Source of the DNA: Hyphomonas beringensis
GTDB lineage: Bacteria; Pseudomonadota; Alphaproteobacteria; Caulobacterales; Hyphomonadaceae
DNA length: 64,000 nt
NCBI RefSeq assembly: GCF_000682755.1
Contig: NZ_AWFF01000025.1
Span: forward strand, 49,681-113,680
Direction: 5' to 3'
Part shown: one piece after another, positions 18,081 through 27,098 of the stretch
Layout of the letters: the number at the start of each line of letters is the position of its first letter
Position numbering within the stretch: position 1 is the first letter of the stretch
Notes under the pieces: generated by a model
What the model was told of the DNA's origin: nothing
The model's database searches: none
Seen by the model: only the letters and a program-made list of their open reading frames with translations
Program-made: the position numbers and the translations under genes

Positions 18081-19364
18081 ATGAACTCGGGAGGGGCCAC
18101 ACCGCCAGACATGTCGCGTCCGGATCGCCGGGGCGCATTCTTTCTGCTGTTCTTCTCTCTGATGGCCATCGGCGCGGGCAACACAATGCTGATTGCTGCC
18201 GTGCTGCCGCCGCTGACGCGCGAGATCGGCCTGCCGGACTGGATGGCCGGGGCCATCTTCGGCCTCTCTGCTCTCTGTTGGTCTCTGACCTCACCTTTCT
18301 GGGGGGGCCGCTCGAATCGCTGGGGCCGCCGGCCTGTTGCGGCGCTCGGGCTCGCTGGCTTCGGGACCTCGATGCTGCTGCTCTTTGCCATGGGGTGGCT
18401 CAGCCTGAACCGGGTGATGACCGGGACAATTCTTGTCTTCGCCTGTCTGGCGCTCTCCCGGTGTATATTCGGCCTGATCGGATCGGGAACGAACCCCGCT
18501 GCGCAAGCCTATGTGGCTGACCGGACAAGCCAGGCCGAGCGGCAGTCGCAAATCGCCTTCATTACATCCGGCTTCAGCGTCGGCACGGTGATTGGTCCTG
18601 CTTTCGCCGCGGCGCTTGTGGCGACGCTGGGCTTGCTCAGCCCGCTGCTGTTGACGGCGGGGATTGCCTACACGATGGCGGCCATGATCTGGTTCCGTCT
18701 TCCGGAGGAACGCGAGCCGGTTACTGACGCAAAAGTGATCGAGGAAATTCCCGGCGCGCGGGGATTATGGCGCTCAGGAAGCGTCCTGCCCTTCCTGATC
18801 TTTGCGGTCTCCCTCTCTCTGACGACCGGCGTGCTGACCCAGGTCTTCGTCTTCTCTGTGATGGACAAGCTGAATGTCGCCGGGAAGGAAGCTGCCCAGT
18901 TTACCGGGCCAGCCTTCACTGTCGGGGCCCTCGCTGTGTTGCTGGCACAGCTCGTGTTGATCCCCCGCATGAAGCTGAAGAACAAGACGCTGATGTGGGG
19001 CGGATGCCTGCCCTTGCTTGCGGGCGCATTGCTGATGGTGTTCGCGGCGGACTATGCGACGCTGATTCTGGCGCAATTTTGTATCGGTATAGGGCAGGGG
19101 CTTGCGCGGCCGGGTTTTTCAAGCGGCGCGTCGCTTGCTGTCTCCCCTCAATTGCAGGGCAATGTGGCGGGGCTGGTCATTTCGGCAAACGGGATGGGCT
19201 TTATCATCACGCCCTTCTTCGGGTTGTTCATATATGAATACGTGAACCCGCATCTGCCTTTCATCTTCTGCTCAGGCCTGTTGGTGTGCATGGCCCTGTT
19301 CGCCCGGTTCGTGCTCAAGGATGGCCTTGGCGAACCGGACGAAGATGAAGCGGATCTGATCTGA
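18081..19364 (+). CDS. MFS transporter
   Basis: About 427 residues and 12 predicted membrane helices. The loop 2-3 motif of the major facilitator family appears as WGGRSNRWGRRPV. A central cytoplasmic loop follows helix 6 (RLPEEREPVTDAK). Drug or metabolite efflux is likely but the substrate cannot be read. ATG 18081 is chosen; ATG 18111 (MSRPDRRG) is closer to the first helix. Its TGA stop abuts the stop of the convergent transglycosylase gene in TGATCA. Confidence 0.85.
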   Translation: MNSGGATPPDMSRPDRRGAFFLLFFSLMAIGAGNTMLIAAVLPPLTREIGLPDWMAGAIFGLSALCWSLTSPFWGGRSNRWGRRPVAALGLAGFGTSMLLLFAMGWLSLNRVMTGTILVFACLALSRCIFGLIGSGTNPAAQAYVADRTSQAERQSQIAFITSGFSVGTVIGPAFAAALVATLGLLSPLLLTAGIAYTMAAMIWFRLPEEREPVTDAKVIEEIPGARGLWRSGSVLPFLIFAVSLSLTTGVLTQVFVFSVMDKLNVAGKEAAQFTGPAFTVGALAVLLAQLVLIPRMKLKNKTLMWGGCLPLLAGALLMVFAADYATLILAQFCIGIGQGLARPGFSSGASLAVSPQLQGNVAGLVISANGMGFIITPFFGLFIYEYVNPHLPFIFCSGLLVCMALFARFVLKDGLGEPDEDEADLI

Positions 19365-20711
19365 TCAGTTTGTGCCGGGGCTGACCGCAACGCCAACAGA
19401 CCCGTTCCCAGTCACCATGGCCAGTGCTTCGCGGGTCGGGTAGCCATCCGCGACCAGCCCTATGGACTTCTGGAAGGCCTGCAGAGCGCCTTTGGTCTTC
19501 CGGCCGGGAATGCCGTCGACCACACCGGCGTCAAAGCCCTTGGCATTGAGGGCCGCTTGCAGCGTCTTGATCTCACTGACGGTCAGCGGATGCAGATGCG
19601 TTGGCCAGGCTGCGACCGGGCCCATATGCCCGCCCATCGCGTCACCGGACAGGCCGACGGCGAAGGCGTAGGAGTCAGCATTGTTGTAGGTCTTGAAAAC
19701 CTTGAAATTGTTGAACAGCAAATATTTCGGGCCTTCCGCGCCCGCAGGCAGCCATAGTTCGGCATAATTGGCACCATTGGTGTTGAAGGCACCGCCTGTG
19801 GCAGGCACCAGGCCTGCCTGCACCCAGCTTTCCATCCGGCGCTCATTGCCATCCGCCAGACTGTAATCGAAGCCCGTGGGTGCCAGCACTTCAATGCCCC
19901 ATGGCTGGTTGAGGGCGTAGCCAGAGCTGGACAGATAATTGGCTGCAGAGGCGAGCGCGTCGGCTTCGCTGTTCCAGATATCTTTCAGGCCATCGCCGTC
20001 AAAATCCTGCGCGAAGGCAATATAGGTGGAGGGCATGAACTGGGTGTGGCCCATGGCGCCAGCCCAGCCGGCTTTCAGATCGTCACGCTGAGCATCCCCC
20101 TTCTCAAGAATTTTCATGAGGGAGAGAAGCTCGCTTTCGGCGAGGCCTTTCCGGCGGCCTTCCACGGCCATGTTGGCTAGCACGTTCGGGCCGTCATAAT
20201 TGCCCTTGATGGCGCCAAAGCTGGTTTCCATGCCCCAGATCGCGACAATGGCTTCCCGGTCGACATTGTAGGCGGCCTCCAGCGCATCAAACAGTGCAGG
20301 GTTTTCCGCCAGACGGGCATGACCCGTCGAGATGCGGCTATTGCTCATCGGAACGCGGAGATAATCCCAGATCGGTTTTGCAAACTCGGCCTGGTCTTCA
20401 ATACCTGTCTGGGCAGGCTGGAATGTACTGCCCAGCCATAATTCCAGGGGAGAAATGCCTGTCAGCACAGATTTCACGACGGCACGGTCATGTCCGGCGG
20501 CCAGCGCACGTGCGGAGAAATCCTTCCGCCAGGCATCCATGTCGGCATGACCTGAGGATTCATAAGAGATCGGCCCTGTTTCCGGGGTGGGCGATGTTAC
20601 AGGAGGCTGAGACGGAGCAGGTGGCTGCGGGCTGTGGGCACATGAAGCCAAAAGGGCTGTCAGGCTGGCCGCAGCAATGATATGAGACCGCCGTAGCGCG
20701 AACTGTGCCAT
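19365..20711 (-). CDS. mltB: Lytic murein transglycosylase, MltB type, with peptidoglycan-binding domain
   Basis: Cleaves glycan strands of peptidoglycan to 1,6-anhydro ends. 448 residues: lipobox LLASC (Cys24), a Pro-rich linker, an SLT_2 domain with catalytic Glu162 in AIWGMETSFG and QFMPSTYIAFA, and a C-terminal PG_binding_1 domain (LQAALNAKGFDAGVVDG). ATG 20711 follows CAGGAG by 8 bases. Divergent from rpmJ. Confidence 0.93.
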   Translation of the reverse strand: MAQFALRRSHIIAAASLTALLASCAHSPQPPAPSQPPVTSPTPETGPISYESSGHADMDAWRKDFSARALAAGHDRAVVKSVLTGISPLELWLGSTFQPAQTGIEDQAEFAKPIWDYLRVPMSNSRISTGHARLAENPALFDALEAAYNVDREAIVAIWGMETSFGAIKGNYDGPNVLANMAVEGRRKGLAESELLSLMKILEKGDAQRDDLKAGWAGAMGHTQFMPSTYIAFAQDFDGDGLKDIWNSEADALASAANYLSSSGYALNQPWGIEVLAPTGFDYSLADGNERRMESWVQAGLVPATGGAFNTNGANYAELWLPAGAEGPKYLLFNNFKVFKTYNNADSYAFAVGLSGDAMGGHMGPVAAWPTHLHPLTVSEIKTLQAALNAKGFDAGVVDGIPGRKTKGALQAFQKSIGLVADGYPTREALAMVTGNGSVGVAVSPGTN

Positions 20712-20822
20712 ATTTTCTGCTCCTGAAACTGTACGCTCATAACAGCGTGCAACCTTGACTCTCTTCACCGGATTCATTACGCGCTCCGCTTTCCATTTCC
20801 TTATTATTCACAGGCTAGGCCC

Positions 20823-20948
20823 ATGAAAGTCCGCTCGTCTCTCAAATCCCTCAAGTCGCGTCACCGCGATTGCAAGATCGTGCGCCGCAAGGGCCGCGTT
20901 TACGTCATCAACAAGACTGACCCTCGCTTCAAAGCAAAACAGGGCTGA
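20823..20948 (+). CDS. rpmJ: Ribosomal protein L36 (zinc-free type)
   Basis: 41-residue basic protein of the large ribosomal subunit: [31 protein letters not shown], then DPRFKAKQG. Only one of the four zinc cysteines of the classical form is left, as is usual in Alphaproteobacteria. It lies alone, away from ribosomal operons, divergent from the transglycosylase gene; a TTGACT at 20755-20760 is a weak -35 candidate. Confidence 0.95.
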   Translation: MKVRSSLKSLKSRHRDCKIVRRKGRVYVINKTDPRFKAKQG

Positions 20949-20979
20949 CGTGAACATGAACAGGCAATGAGGCGGCACT

Positions 20980-21588
20980 ATGGCTGTCCGAATTGTCCTG
21001 TTCGACCTTGGCCGTGTGGTCCTCGATTGGGATCCCGCGCGATTGTATTCGAAGATATTCGAAACGCCGCAGGAACGCGACATGTTCCTTGCGGACGTCT
21101 GTACTATGGCCTGGCATACCAGGCATGATGCCGGCGAAAGCTTTGCGGGTAATGCAAAGCCTTTGATTGCTGAACACCCACATTATGAAGACCATATCCT
21201 CGCCTGGGGCCAGCGCTGGTTCGAGATGTTCGATGGATATGTGGACGGCACGCCGGATCTGATTGCCCGGCTGCAGGCACGCGATGTGCCGCTCTATGCG
21301 CTCTCCAACATGCCCGCAGACCCTTGGGAAGAAATGCTGGATGTCTTCCCTGTATTGCGCGTTTTTCGGCATGTCGTGGTGTCAGGCGAGATTGGCATGG
21401 TGAAGCCGGACCCTGCCATCTATCACTACGCTCTGGCAAAAATGAACAATCCTGATCCAGCCGAAGTGCTGTTTATTGACGACAGTCTGAATAACATTCA
21501 GGCCGCAGATGCGCTCGGTTTCCAGACGCATCACTTCAGGACAGCGGATGGCCTGGAAGCCACGCTCCGCTCCGAAGGTCTCATCTGA
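20980..21588 (+). CDS. HAD-superfamily phosphatase (YihX-like)
   Basis: 202 residues. Motif I is FDLGRVVLDWD, with Gly two residues after the nucleophile Asp as in the YihX-like (glucose-1-phosphatase) subgroup. Motif II is ALSNM, motif III the Lys in GMVKPDPAIY, motif IV LFIDDS. Substrate not predictable beyond a small phosphate ester. Follows rpmJ by 31 bases. Confidence 0.85.
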   Translation: MAVRIVLFDLGRVVLDWDPARLYSKIFETPQERDMFLADVCTMAWHTRHDAGESFAGNAKPLIAEHPHYEDHILAWGQRWFEMFDGYVDGTPDLIARLQARDVPLYALSNMPADPWEEMLDVFPVLRVFRHVVVSGEIGMVKPDPAIYHYALAKMNNPDPAEVLFIDDSLNNIQAADALGFQTHHFRTADGLEATLRSEGLI

Positions 21589-21636
21589 CGGTAAGATAAG
21601 GTTGCCGCAGACCTCTTGCGCCGTAATATCCAGACA

Positions 21637-22167
21637 ATGATACGTTCTCTCCTGCTCGCATGCCTCTTTCTGGTGGGGGTGGCCCATGCCGAACCCTCTG
21701 ACGAGATGTTCGAGAAGCTGCGCAATGCCCCCAGCGATAGCGAGGCGCATGATGTGGCGCTGGATATCTGGGCGTCCTGGATGGAGTCCGGCTCAGCGAC
21801 TGTGGATGTCATCATGGAGCGCGCGGTGGACGCGCAAACCGCGGGAGATATCGAAACGGCCCGCGCGCTGTATGACCGTGCGATCCTGATCAAACCAGAT
21901 TACTCAGAGGCATGGAATCGCCGGGCCTCAATCTTCCTGATGGAAGAGAACTATCCCGAAGCCTTGCGAGACTTGAACGAGGTGCTGCGCCTTGAGCCGC
22001 GTCATTTCGGTGCCTGGGCCGGGCTCGGCATGATGTTCGAGGGCATGGAGGCGCCGCATCAGGCGCTGGAGGCCTATCGTGAGGCGCTCGTGATCTATCC
22101 CCGCATGCAGCAGGCTCTGGCGGCTGAGAAGCGCCTTGCCAAGCTGACTGAGGGGCAGGGCCTTTGA
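21637..22167 (+). CDS. Exported TPR protein
   Basis: 176 residues. Signal peptide MIRSLLLACLFLVGVAHA, then helical repeats; three TPR units are visible (DIETARALYDRAILIKPDY, YPEALRDLNEVLRLEPRH, PHQALEAYREALVIYP). A periplasmic adaptor by inference. Its last codons overlap the first codon of the alpha/beta hydrolase gene. Confidence 0.85.
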   Translation: MIRSLLLACLFLVGVAHAEPSDEMFEKLRNAPSDSEAHDVALDIWASWMESGSATVDVIMERAVDAQTAGDIETARALYDRAILIKPDYSEAWNRRASIFLMEENYPEALRDLNEVLRLEPRHFGAWAGLGMMFEGMEAPHQALEAYREALVIYPRMQQALAAEKRLAKLTEGQGL

Positions 22168-23114
22168 AGCGCATGCTGACCGCCGCCGCCCTTGGAGTTT
22201 CCGTGATCGGCACCGGCGCGTGCGTGTCCAGTGCCGCCTACACCGCCCGCGTGGAGGCCGCCAATCCGCCCATCGGCGACATGGTTGAGGTCAATGGCAG
22301 CAAGGTGCACGTGATCCAGCAGGGCGAGACAGGCACACCTGTTCTGATGATCCATGGCGCCAGCGCCAATGCGCGGGAGTTCACCTGGACGCTCGGGCCG
22401 CGTCTTGAAGATGACTATCGCCTCCTGATGGCAGACCGGCCGGGGCATGGCTATTCCCAGCGCCCGGACGATGCGAGTGAACTGGGCGTACAGGCTGCGC
22501 AGATGGCGGGTGTTTTGGACGCGTTAGCGCCGGGCGAGAAAGCCGTGCTGGTTGGCCATTCTTTTGGCGGCGCCGTTGCCTTGCGCGTTGCGCTGGATCG
22601 CCCTGATCTTGTGAAAGGGCTCGTCCTGCTCGCGCCTGTGACGCATGACTGGGGCGGCGGTGGACAGGCCTGGTATAACAGTTTCGCTGCGCCGCCGGTG
22701 ATCGGCCCTGTCTTCAGCCAGCTGGTGCCGATTGTCGGGCCGCAACAGGTCGCCAGTGGCATTGATGGTGTGTTTGACCCAGCACCTGTTCCTGAAAATT
22801 ATTTTGAGAAATCGGCGATCGGGCTTTTGTTCCGTCCACCCAATTTCCGTGCCAATGCGCGGGACGTCCAGGCGCTCGAAGAAGAGCTGGCCAAACAGTC
22901 CAAACGCTATGGCGAACTCACTGTCCCCATTGTGGTTTTTTCCGGCAGTGGCGACACGGTAATCACGCCCAAGGTGCATGTCGGCCGCCTGAAGAAACAG
23001 GTGCCGGTGGATCTGGTTATTCTGCCAGCGGAAGGTCACATGCCGCATCATGCGGAAGGCGAAGCTGTAGCGGATGCCATACGCCGTCTGGCCAGCAGCG
23101 AAATCTCCGGCTAA
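22164..23114 (+). CDS. Alpha/beta hydrolase with exported N-terminus
   Basis: 316 residues. N-terminal hydrophobic stretch with GTGAC suggests a lipoprotein signal. Alpha/beta-hydrolase features: LMIHGASANAREF (oxyanion region), DRPGHGYS, nucleophile Ser in GHSFGG, acid in SGSGDTV and His in EGHMPHH. Substrate unknown. TTG 22164 overlaps the TPR gene stop; ATG 22173 is the likelier start because it begins the signal peptide directly. Confidence 0.85.
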   Translation: MKRMLTAAALGVSVIGTGACVSSAAYTARVEAANPPIGDMVEVNGSKVHVIQQGETGTPVLMIHGASANAREFTWTLGPRLEDDYRLLMADRPGHGYSQRPDDASELGVQAAQMAGVLDALAPGEKAVLVGHSFGGAVALRVALDRPDLVKGLVLLAPVTHDWGGGGQAWYNSFAAPPVIGPVFSQLVPIVGPQQVASGIDGVFDPAPVPENYFEKSAIGLLFRPPNFRANARDVQALEEELAKQSKRYGELTVPIVVFSGSGDTVITPKVHVGRLKKQVPVDLVILPAEGHMPHHAEGEAVADAIRRLASSEISG

Positions 23115-23168
23115 GACGCGCGCTCGATTTCGATTCCCCCCACGATTCTTTCAGATATGGAGCCTCTC

Positions 23169-23429
23169 ATGGACGACGCATCGATCCAGCATCTCACCGA
23201 AGCGACCCGCGAGAAACTCCGCCAGACCGTCTCCAAAATAGAGCGCCTGGAAGAGGAGAAGAAAGAGGTCGCTGAGCAGATCAAGGAAATCTACGCCGAA
23301 GCCAAGGCATTCGGATTTGACACCAAGGCACTGCGCCAGGTGGTCAAGCTCCGCAAGCAGGACCGCGCAGAGCGCGAAGAGGCGGAAATGGTGCTGGAAA
23401 CCTATCTGATTGCCCTGGGTGAAGCCTAA
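23169..23429 (+). CDS. gapR: GapR-type DUF2312 nucleoid protein
   Basis: 86-residue coiled protein. GapR binds overtwisted AT-rich DNA ahead of replication and is known from Caulobacter and relatives. The core EKLRQTVSKIERLEEEK, EIYAEAKAFGFDTKALR and VVKLRKQDRAEREE matches the family well. ATG 23169 has GGAG 8 bases upstream; ATG 23157 is an in-frame alternative. Supports an alphaproteobacterial host. Confidence 0.93.
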   Translation: MDDASIQHLTEATREKLRQTVSKIERLEEEKKEVAEQIKEIYAEAKAFGFDTKALRQVVKLRKQDRAEREEAEMVLETYLIALGEA

Positions 23430-23471
23430 GCGCGGTTTGCCTCTGGCGCCGGATGCGCCATAATATTTCCC

Positions 23472-23972
23472 ATGGGCAGGGATGTCGACGAACGCAAGAA
23501 ACGGGCAGCGCTACGCAAATTGCGTAAAGCAGCACAGCTGGCCGAGCAGGGGCTTGGGCCGCCCCTGTCTGACTGGGAGCGCCAGTTTCTGGAAGAGGTC
23601 GAAGAGCGTATCGAGACCTATGGCTCTGCCTTCGCTGATCCGCTGAAAGGCGATGAGGGAGAACCGCTCTCCGCACTGCAGCAGGTCAAACTCAAGGAAA
23701 TCGACAAGAAGGCGCGCGGCAAGGCGCGCAAGGGCTTTGGCCAGAAGAAGGGCGGCTTCAAGAAGCGTCCCGTTCCGCGTGTGCGCCAGCTGGATGAAGA
23801 CATCGAGCTTGACGAGAATACGCCGCAGGCGCCGCCGTCCATGCCCCGCGACTTGCCGAAACTGGTCCGCGCTGCGGACCTCAAGCCAGCTGACACAGAA
23901 GAGCAGCCCGAACGTCCAGCGACGTCCGCCCGGCCGGTCTTTCGCGTCATTGATGGCGGAAAGACAGATTAG
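23472..23972 (+). CDS. Hypothetical Lys/Arg/Glu-rich protein
   Basis: 166 residues, not recognised. The N-terminal third is helical and charged (RKKRAALRKLRKAAQLAEQG), followed by DWERQFLEEVEERIETYGSAF. A basic patch (KKARGKARKGFGQKKGGFKKR) comes in the middle, then a Pro-rich tail ending in FRVIDGGKTD. No signal peptide or membrane helix. The basic patch could contact nucleic acid (inference). It follows gapR by 42 bases. Confidence 0.7.
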   Translation: MGRDVDERKKRAALRKLRKAAQLAEQGLGPPLSDWERQFLEEVEERIETYGSAFADPLKGDEGEPLSALQQVKLKEIDKKARGKARKGFGQKKGGFKKRPVPRVRQLDEDIELDENTPQAPPSMPRDLPKLVRAADLKPADTEEQPERPATSARPVFRVIDGGKTD

Positions 23973-24036
23973 GGAGACCCGATCAGGGGTCTCGCGCGTA
24001 TAATAAGCAGATCATCCTGAGGATAAGGATCACCGC

Positions 24037-24885
24037 ATGAAGACCGTACTTGTAACCGGAGCCTCAACGGGAATTGGCGCCGCCGCCGCGCGGCATTTGG
24101 CAAAGCAGGGATGGTGCGTCTATGCCGGTGTTCGCAAGCAAAGTGACGCCGATGCCTTGCACGCCAGTACGCCTGGAGACCTTCATCCGATCATCCTGGA
24201 CGTGACCAAGCCGGACCAGATTGACTCAGCCGTCGCGACGATCTCAGAAGGCCTCAAAGGCGCGAGGCTCAGCGGCCTCGTGAATAATGCCGGCATCGCA
24301 AATATGGGGCCGCTGGCCTTGCAGCCCATGGACACATTCGAAGCGCACTTCCAGGTCAATGTGATTGGCCTGATGCGTGTGTCACAAGCCTTCATCCCTT
24401 TGCTGGGGGCGGATGAGGCCCGCACCGGCGATCCTGGACGCATCGTCAACATTACCAGCGTGGGCGGACGGCTCTCTGCGCCCTTCCTGGGTGCCTATGC
24501 AGCCACCAAGCACGCCGTTGAGGGACTGACAGATGCGCTTCGCCGCGAACTGGTCATCTATGGCATTGATGCTATCGCGATTGGTCCGGGGTCTGTGAAG
24601 ACGCCGATCTGGGACAAGGCGGAAGAGGCCAATAGTGATGGCCCCTATGCCTCCAGCGACTGGGCGAAGTCTCTGGAGACATTTGAGCAGGTGATGCTGA
24701 AAGGTGGTCGCACAGGCCTCCCACCAGAGAAGGTTGCCGAAGTGATCGAAACGGCACTCGACGATCCGACGCCCAAGGCGCGATATGCTCCGGTCCCGGA
24801 CAAGCTGACGAATTGGTACATCCCGACGCACCTTCCCAAGCGGATGCTGGACAAGATTTTCTGGAAACGCTTCGGCCTGAAATAG
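24037..24885 (+). CDS. Short-chain dehydrogenase/reductase
   Basis: 282 residues, classical SDR. Cofactor motif TGASTGIG, NNAG at the end of strand 4, catalytic Ser in NITSVGG and Tyr/Lys in YAATK. The C-terminus has a long basic extension (YIPTHLPKRMLDKIFWKRFGLK), common in SDRs acting on lipophilic substrates. Exact substrate unknown. Confidence 0.88.
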   Translation: MKTVLVTGASTGIGAAAARHLAKQGWCVYAGVRKQSDADALHASTPGDLHPIILDVTKPDQIDSAVATISEGLKGARLSGLVNNAGIANMGPLALQPMDTFEAHFQVNVIGLMRVSQAFIPLLGADEARTGDPGRIVNITSVGGRLSAPFLGAYAATKHAVEGLTDALRRELVIYGIDAIAIGPGSVKTPIWDKAEEANSDGPYASSDWAKSLETFEQVMLKGGRTGLPPEKVAEVIETALDDPTPKARYAPVPDKLTNWYIPTHLPKRMLDKIFWKRFGLK

Positions 24886-24981
24886 GCGCGTGGGATCGCA
24901 GGCGTTATCTTTTCTGCGGCCACTTGACGAACCACGCGGAAAGCAGGCGCATTCTTTCCTGAACAAGGGAGGAATACATCC

Positions 24982-25857
24982 ATGGCAGATCTGTCAGGTA
25001 AGGTTGCAATCATCACCGGCGCGGCAAGCGGTATTGGTCTGGCGGGGGTCGAGACATTTGTTGCGGCTGGCGCAAGAGTCGTCGCGGGTGATATTCAGGA
25101 TGAGAAGGGTCATGCCCTGCAGCAACGCTTCGGGGATGACAAAGTCCTGTTTGTACATTGCGATGTGACGCAGATGGACCAGCTGGAGGCACTGATGAAC
25201 CAGGCCGTCGGTCATTTCGGGCAGTTGGATATTCTGTGGAACAATGCGGGCCATGGCGGTACGCCGGACAGTTTGGAAGAGCTGGATCTGGATGCCTATG
25301 ATCAGACCATGGCGCTGTTGCTGAAGCAGGTATTCGCTGCCACCAAATTCGCCATTCCGCATATGAAAGAGAAGGGTGGCTCCGTCATCAACACGTCATC
25401 GATCAGCGCCATCACGGCCGGGTATGCGCCGCTGACCTATTCTGTCGCAAAGAAGGGCGTGGCGCACTTTTCGAAAATGGCGGCGGCGGAGCTGGCGAAA
25501 TACAAGATCCGCGTGAATGCCGTTCTGCCGGGCTTCATTGCGACCTCTATCTTCGGTGCCTCGCTTGGTCTTCCGCGCGAACAAGCCGACCAGATGGCGG
25601 CAATGCTGGTGGAGGCGGGCGCTTCCATGCAACCCATTGGCCGCACAGGCAAAAGCGAGGACATCGCAGAGATGGCGGCATTCCTTGCCTCGGATGCGGC
25701 GGGCTTCATCACCGGCGGAGAGTTCGTCGTCGATGGGGGCATGACGGTTGGTCCACGCCATTCATGGGACGAAACGGCAGGCGGGCCGCTGCTGGATGCG
25801 CTGGGCATTACGCCTGAGCAGGCAGAGCAGATGCGTGACCAGATGCAGGCTGGCTAG
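24982..25857 (+). CDS. Short-chain dehydrogenase/reductase
   Basis: 291 residues, classical SDR of the FabG-like type. TGAASGIG for cofactor, NNAGHGG, Ser in NTSSIS and Tyr/Lys in YSVAKKG. DGGMTVG is followed by a C-terminal extension of about 40 residues (LGITPEQAEQMRDQM). Substrate unknown. RBS AAGGGAGG precedes ATG 24982. Confidence 0.88.
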   Translation: MADLSGKVAIITGAASGIGLAGVETFVAAGARVVAGDIQDEKGHALQQRFGDDKVLFVHCDVTQMDQLEALMNQAVGHFGQLDILWNNAGHGGTPDSLEELDLDAYDQTMALLLKQVFAATKFAIPHMKEKGGSVINTSSISAITAGYAPLTYSVAKKGVAHFSKMAAAELAKYKIRVNAVLPGFIATSIFGASLGLPREQADQMAAMLVEAGASMQPIGRTGKSEDIAEMAAFLASDAAGFITGGEFVVDGGMTVGPRHSWDETAGGPLLDALGITPEQAEQMRDQMQAG

Positions 25858-25867
25858 GCCGCAGCGC

Positions 25868-26152
25868 CTAATCCTGAGACAGCGCTTCAAGGCCGGGGAT
25901 CAGTTCCACCTTCTTTAGAAGCGCTTTCAGGCTTTTGGCGTTAACAACAGGTCTGCCCAATTCGTCGGCTATGCTATAGCCTGTCTCTGTCTTGCTGAGG
26001 GGGAAACGGCGCCAGTGTGCTCGCGTCCGGAAAATCCAGACATGTTCCGGCTCTCGACCGGAGGCCGCCCATCCCGTCCACATATGATCTGCCGGCAGCT
26101 CACGCCAGAGACGGTCGATTTCGTCAATTTCGGAAGGCGTAAAATTGCCCAT
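25868..26152 (-). CDS. Hypothetical protein, 94 aa
   Basis: Not recognised. Soluble, Trp-rich (DRLWRELPADHMWTGW, EHVWIFRTRAHWRRF), ending LKKVELIPGLEALSQD. Its ATG at 26152 overlaps by 8 bases the start of the divergent EamA gene, an arrangement that would make the two 5' ends interfere. Good coding character and a normal stop before the SDR end. Confidence 0.6.
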   Translation of the reverse strand: MGNFTPSEIDEIDRLWRELPADHMWTGWAASGREPEHVWIFRTRAHWRRFPLSKTETGYSIADELGRPVVNAKSLKALLKKVELIPGLEALSQD

Positions 26153-27098
26153 TCATACAAATCCTGATCATGCGGAAAGTACAGACCTACTGACCCCGGA
26201 GGCCCCGCGCAACATTGAAGGCGCGATATGGATGATCGCTTCCGGGGCTGTTTTTACGGTATTTCTGACGCTGTCAAAGGTCCAGTCGGCCACATTCGAC
26301 CCCGGGTTCTTAGCATTCTGGCGCTCGGCTGTGGCAATGATCGTGACCTTGCCGATCATTTTCCAGCAGGGTGTGAGCATTCTGAAAATACATCAGCCCG
26401 GCATGATTTTCCTGAGAAGTGCCTTTGGTACGCTGGGCTTCATTCTGGGCTTCTATGCCGTGTCTGATGCAGTGGGCCTACCCTTGTCGGAATTCAATTC
26501 CATCAGCTTTTCCCGCGCCATGTTCATTACCGTGCTTGCGGCCTTTGTTCTCAGGGAAAAAGTGGGCCTCCATCGTTGGGGCGCGACTTTTGTCGGGTTT
26601 CTGGGTGTCATGATCATGCTGCAGCCTCAGATGGGGATCAGCCTGGGCATGGTGCTGGCGCTGGCGGCGGCGTTTTGCATGGCCGGGGCAATTACGCTGG
26701 TAAAGTCCCTGACGCGCCTGCACAGGCCGATGACACTGCTGATCTGGGCCAATTTCCTGTCATCGGTGCTGTTGCTGCCGCTTGCGATCTGGAAGTGGCC
26801 TGAGGTTGCGCCCTCTCTCATGGATTGGGGGCTGATCGTTTTGATGGGCCTATGCGGCGTGATGGGGCAATATTTCTATATTCGGGGCATGAGTATCGGC
26901 GATGTCTCTTTCCTGTCGCCGATGGACTATCTGCGACTACCGATGGCGGCGCTGGTGGATTGGAGCTTGTTCCATATCCTGCCGGACTTATGGACCTGGG
27001 TTGGCACCGCCATCATCATCGTCGCGACACTCTACATCACCTTGCGCGAACAGCGCCTGAAGAGGCGGCGCCTGGCAATGCTTGATCAGCCTGGCTGA
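26145..27098 (+). CDS. EamA/DMT-family transporter
   Basis: 317 residues with ten membrane helices in two EamA repeats (GAIWMIASGAVFTV and MVLALAAAFCMAGAI open the halves). These carriers export or import small metabolites; substrate unknown. Start TTG 26145 has GGAAGG 7 bases upstream; the next in-frame ATG (26229) would cut into helix 1. The end overlaps the convergent dsbB by 13 bases. Confidence 0.8.
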   Translation: MPIHTNPDHAESTDLLTPEAPRNIEGAIWMIASGAVFTVFLTLSKVQSATFDPGFLAFWRSAVAMIVTLPIIFQQGVSILKIHQPGMIFLRSAFGTLGFILGFYAVSDAVGLPLSEFNSISFSRAMFITVLAAFVLREKVGLHRWGATFVGFLGVMIMLQPQMGISLGMVLALAAAFCMAGAITLVKSLTRLHRPMTLLIWANFLSSVLLLPLAIWKWPEVAPSLMDWGLIVLMGLCGVMGQYFYIRGMSIGDVSFLSPMDYLRLPMAALVDWSLFHILPDLWTWVGTAIIIVATLYITLREQRLKRRRLAMLDQPG

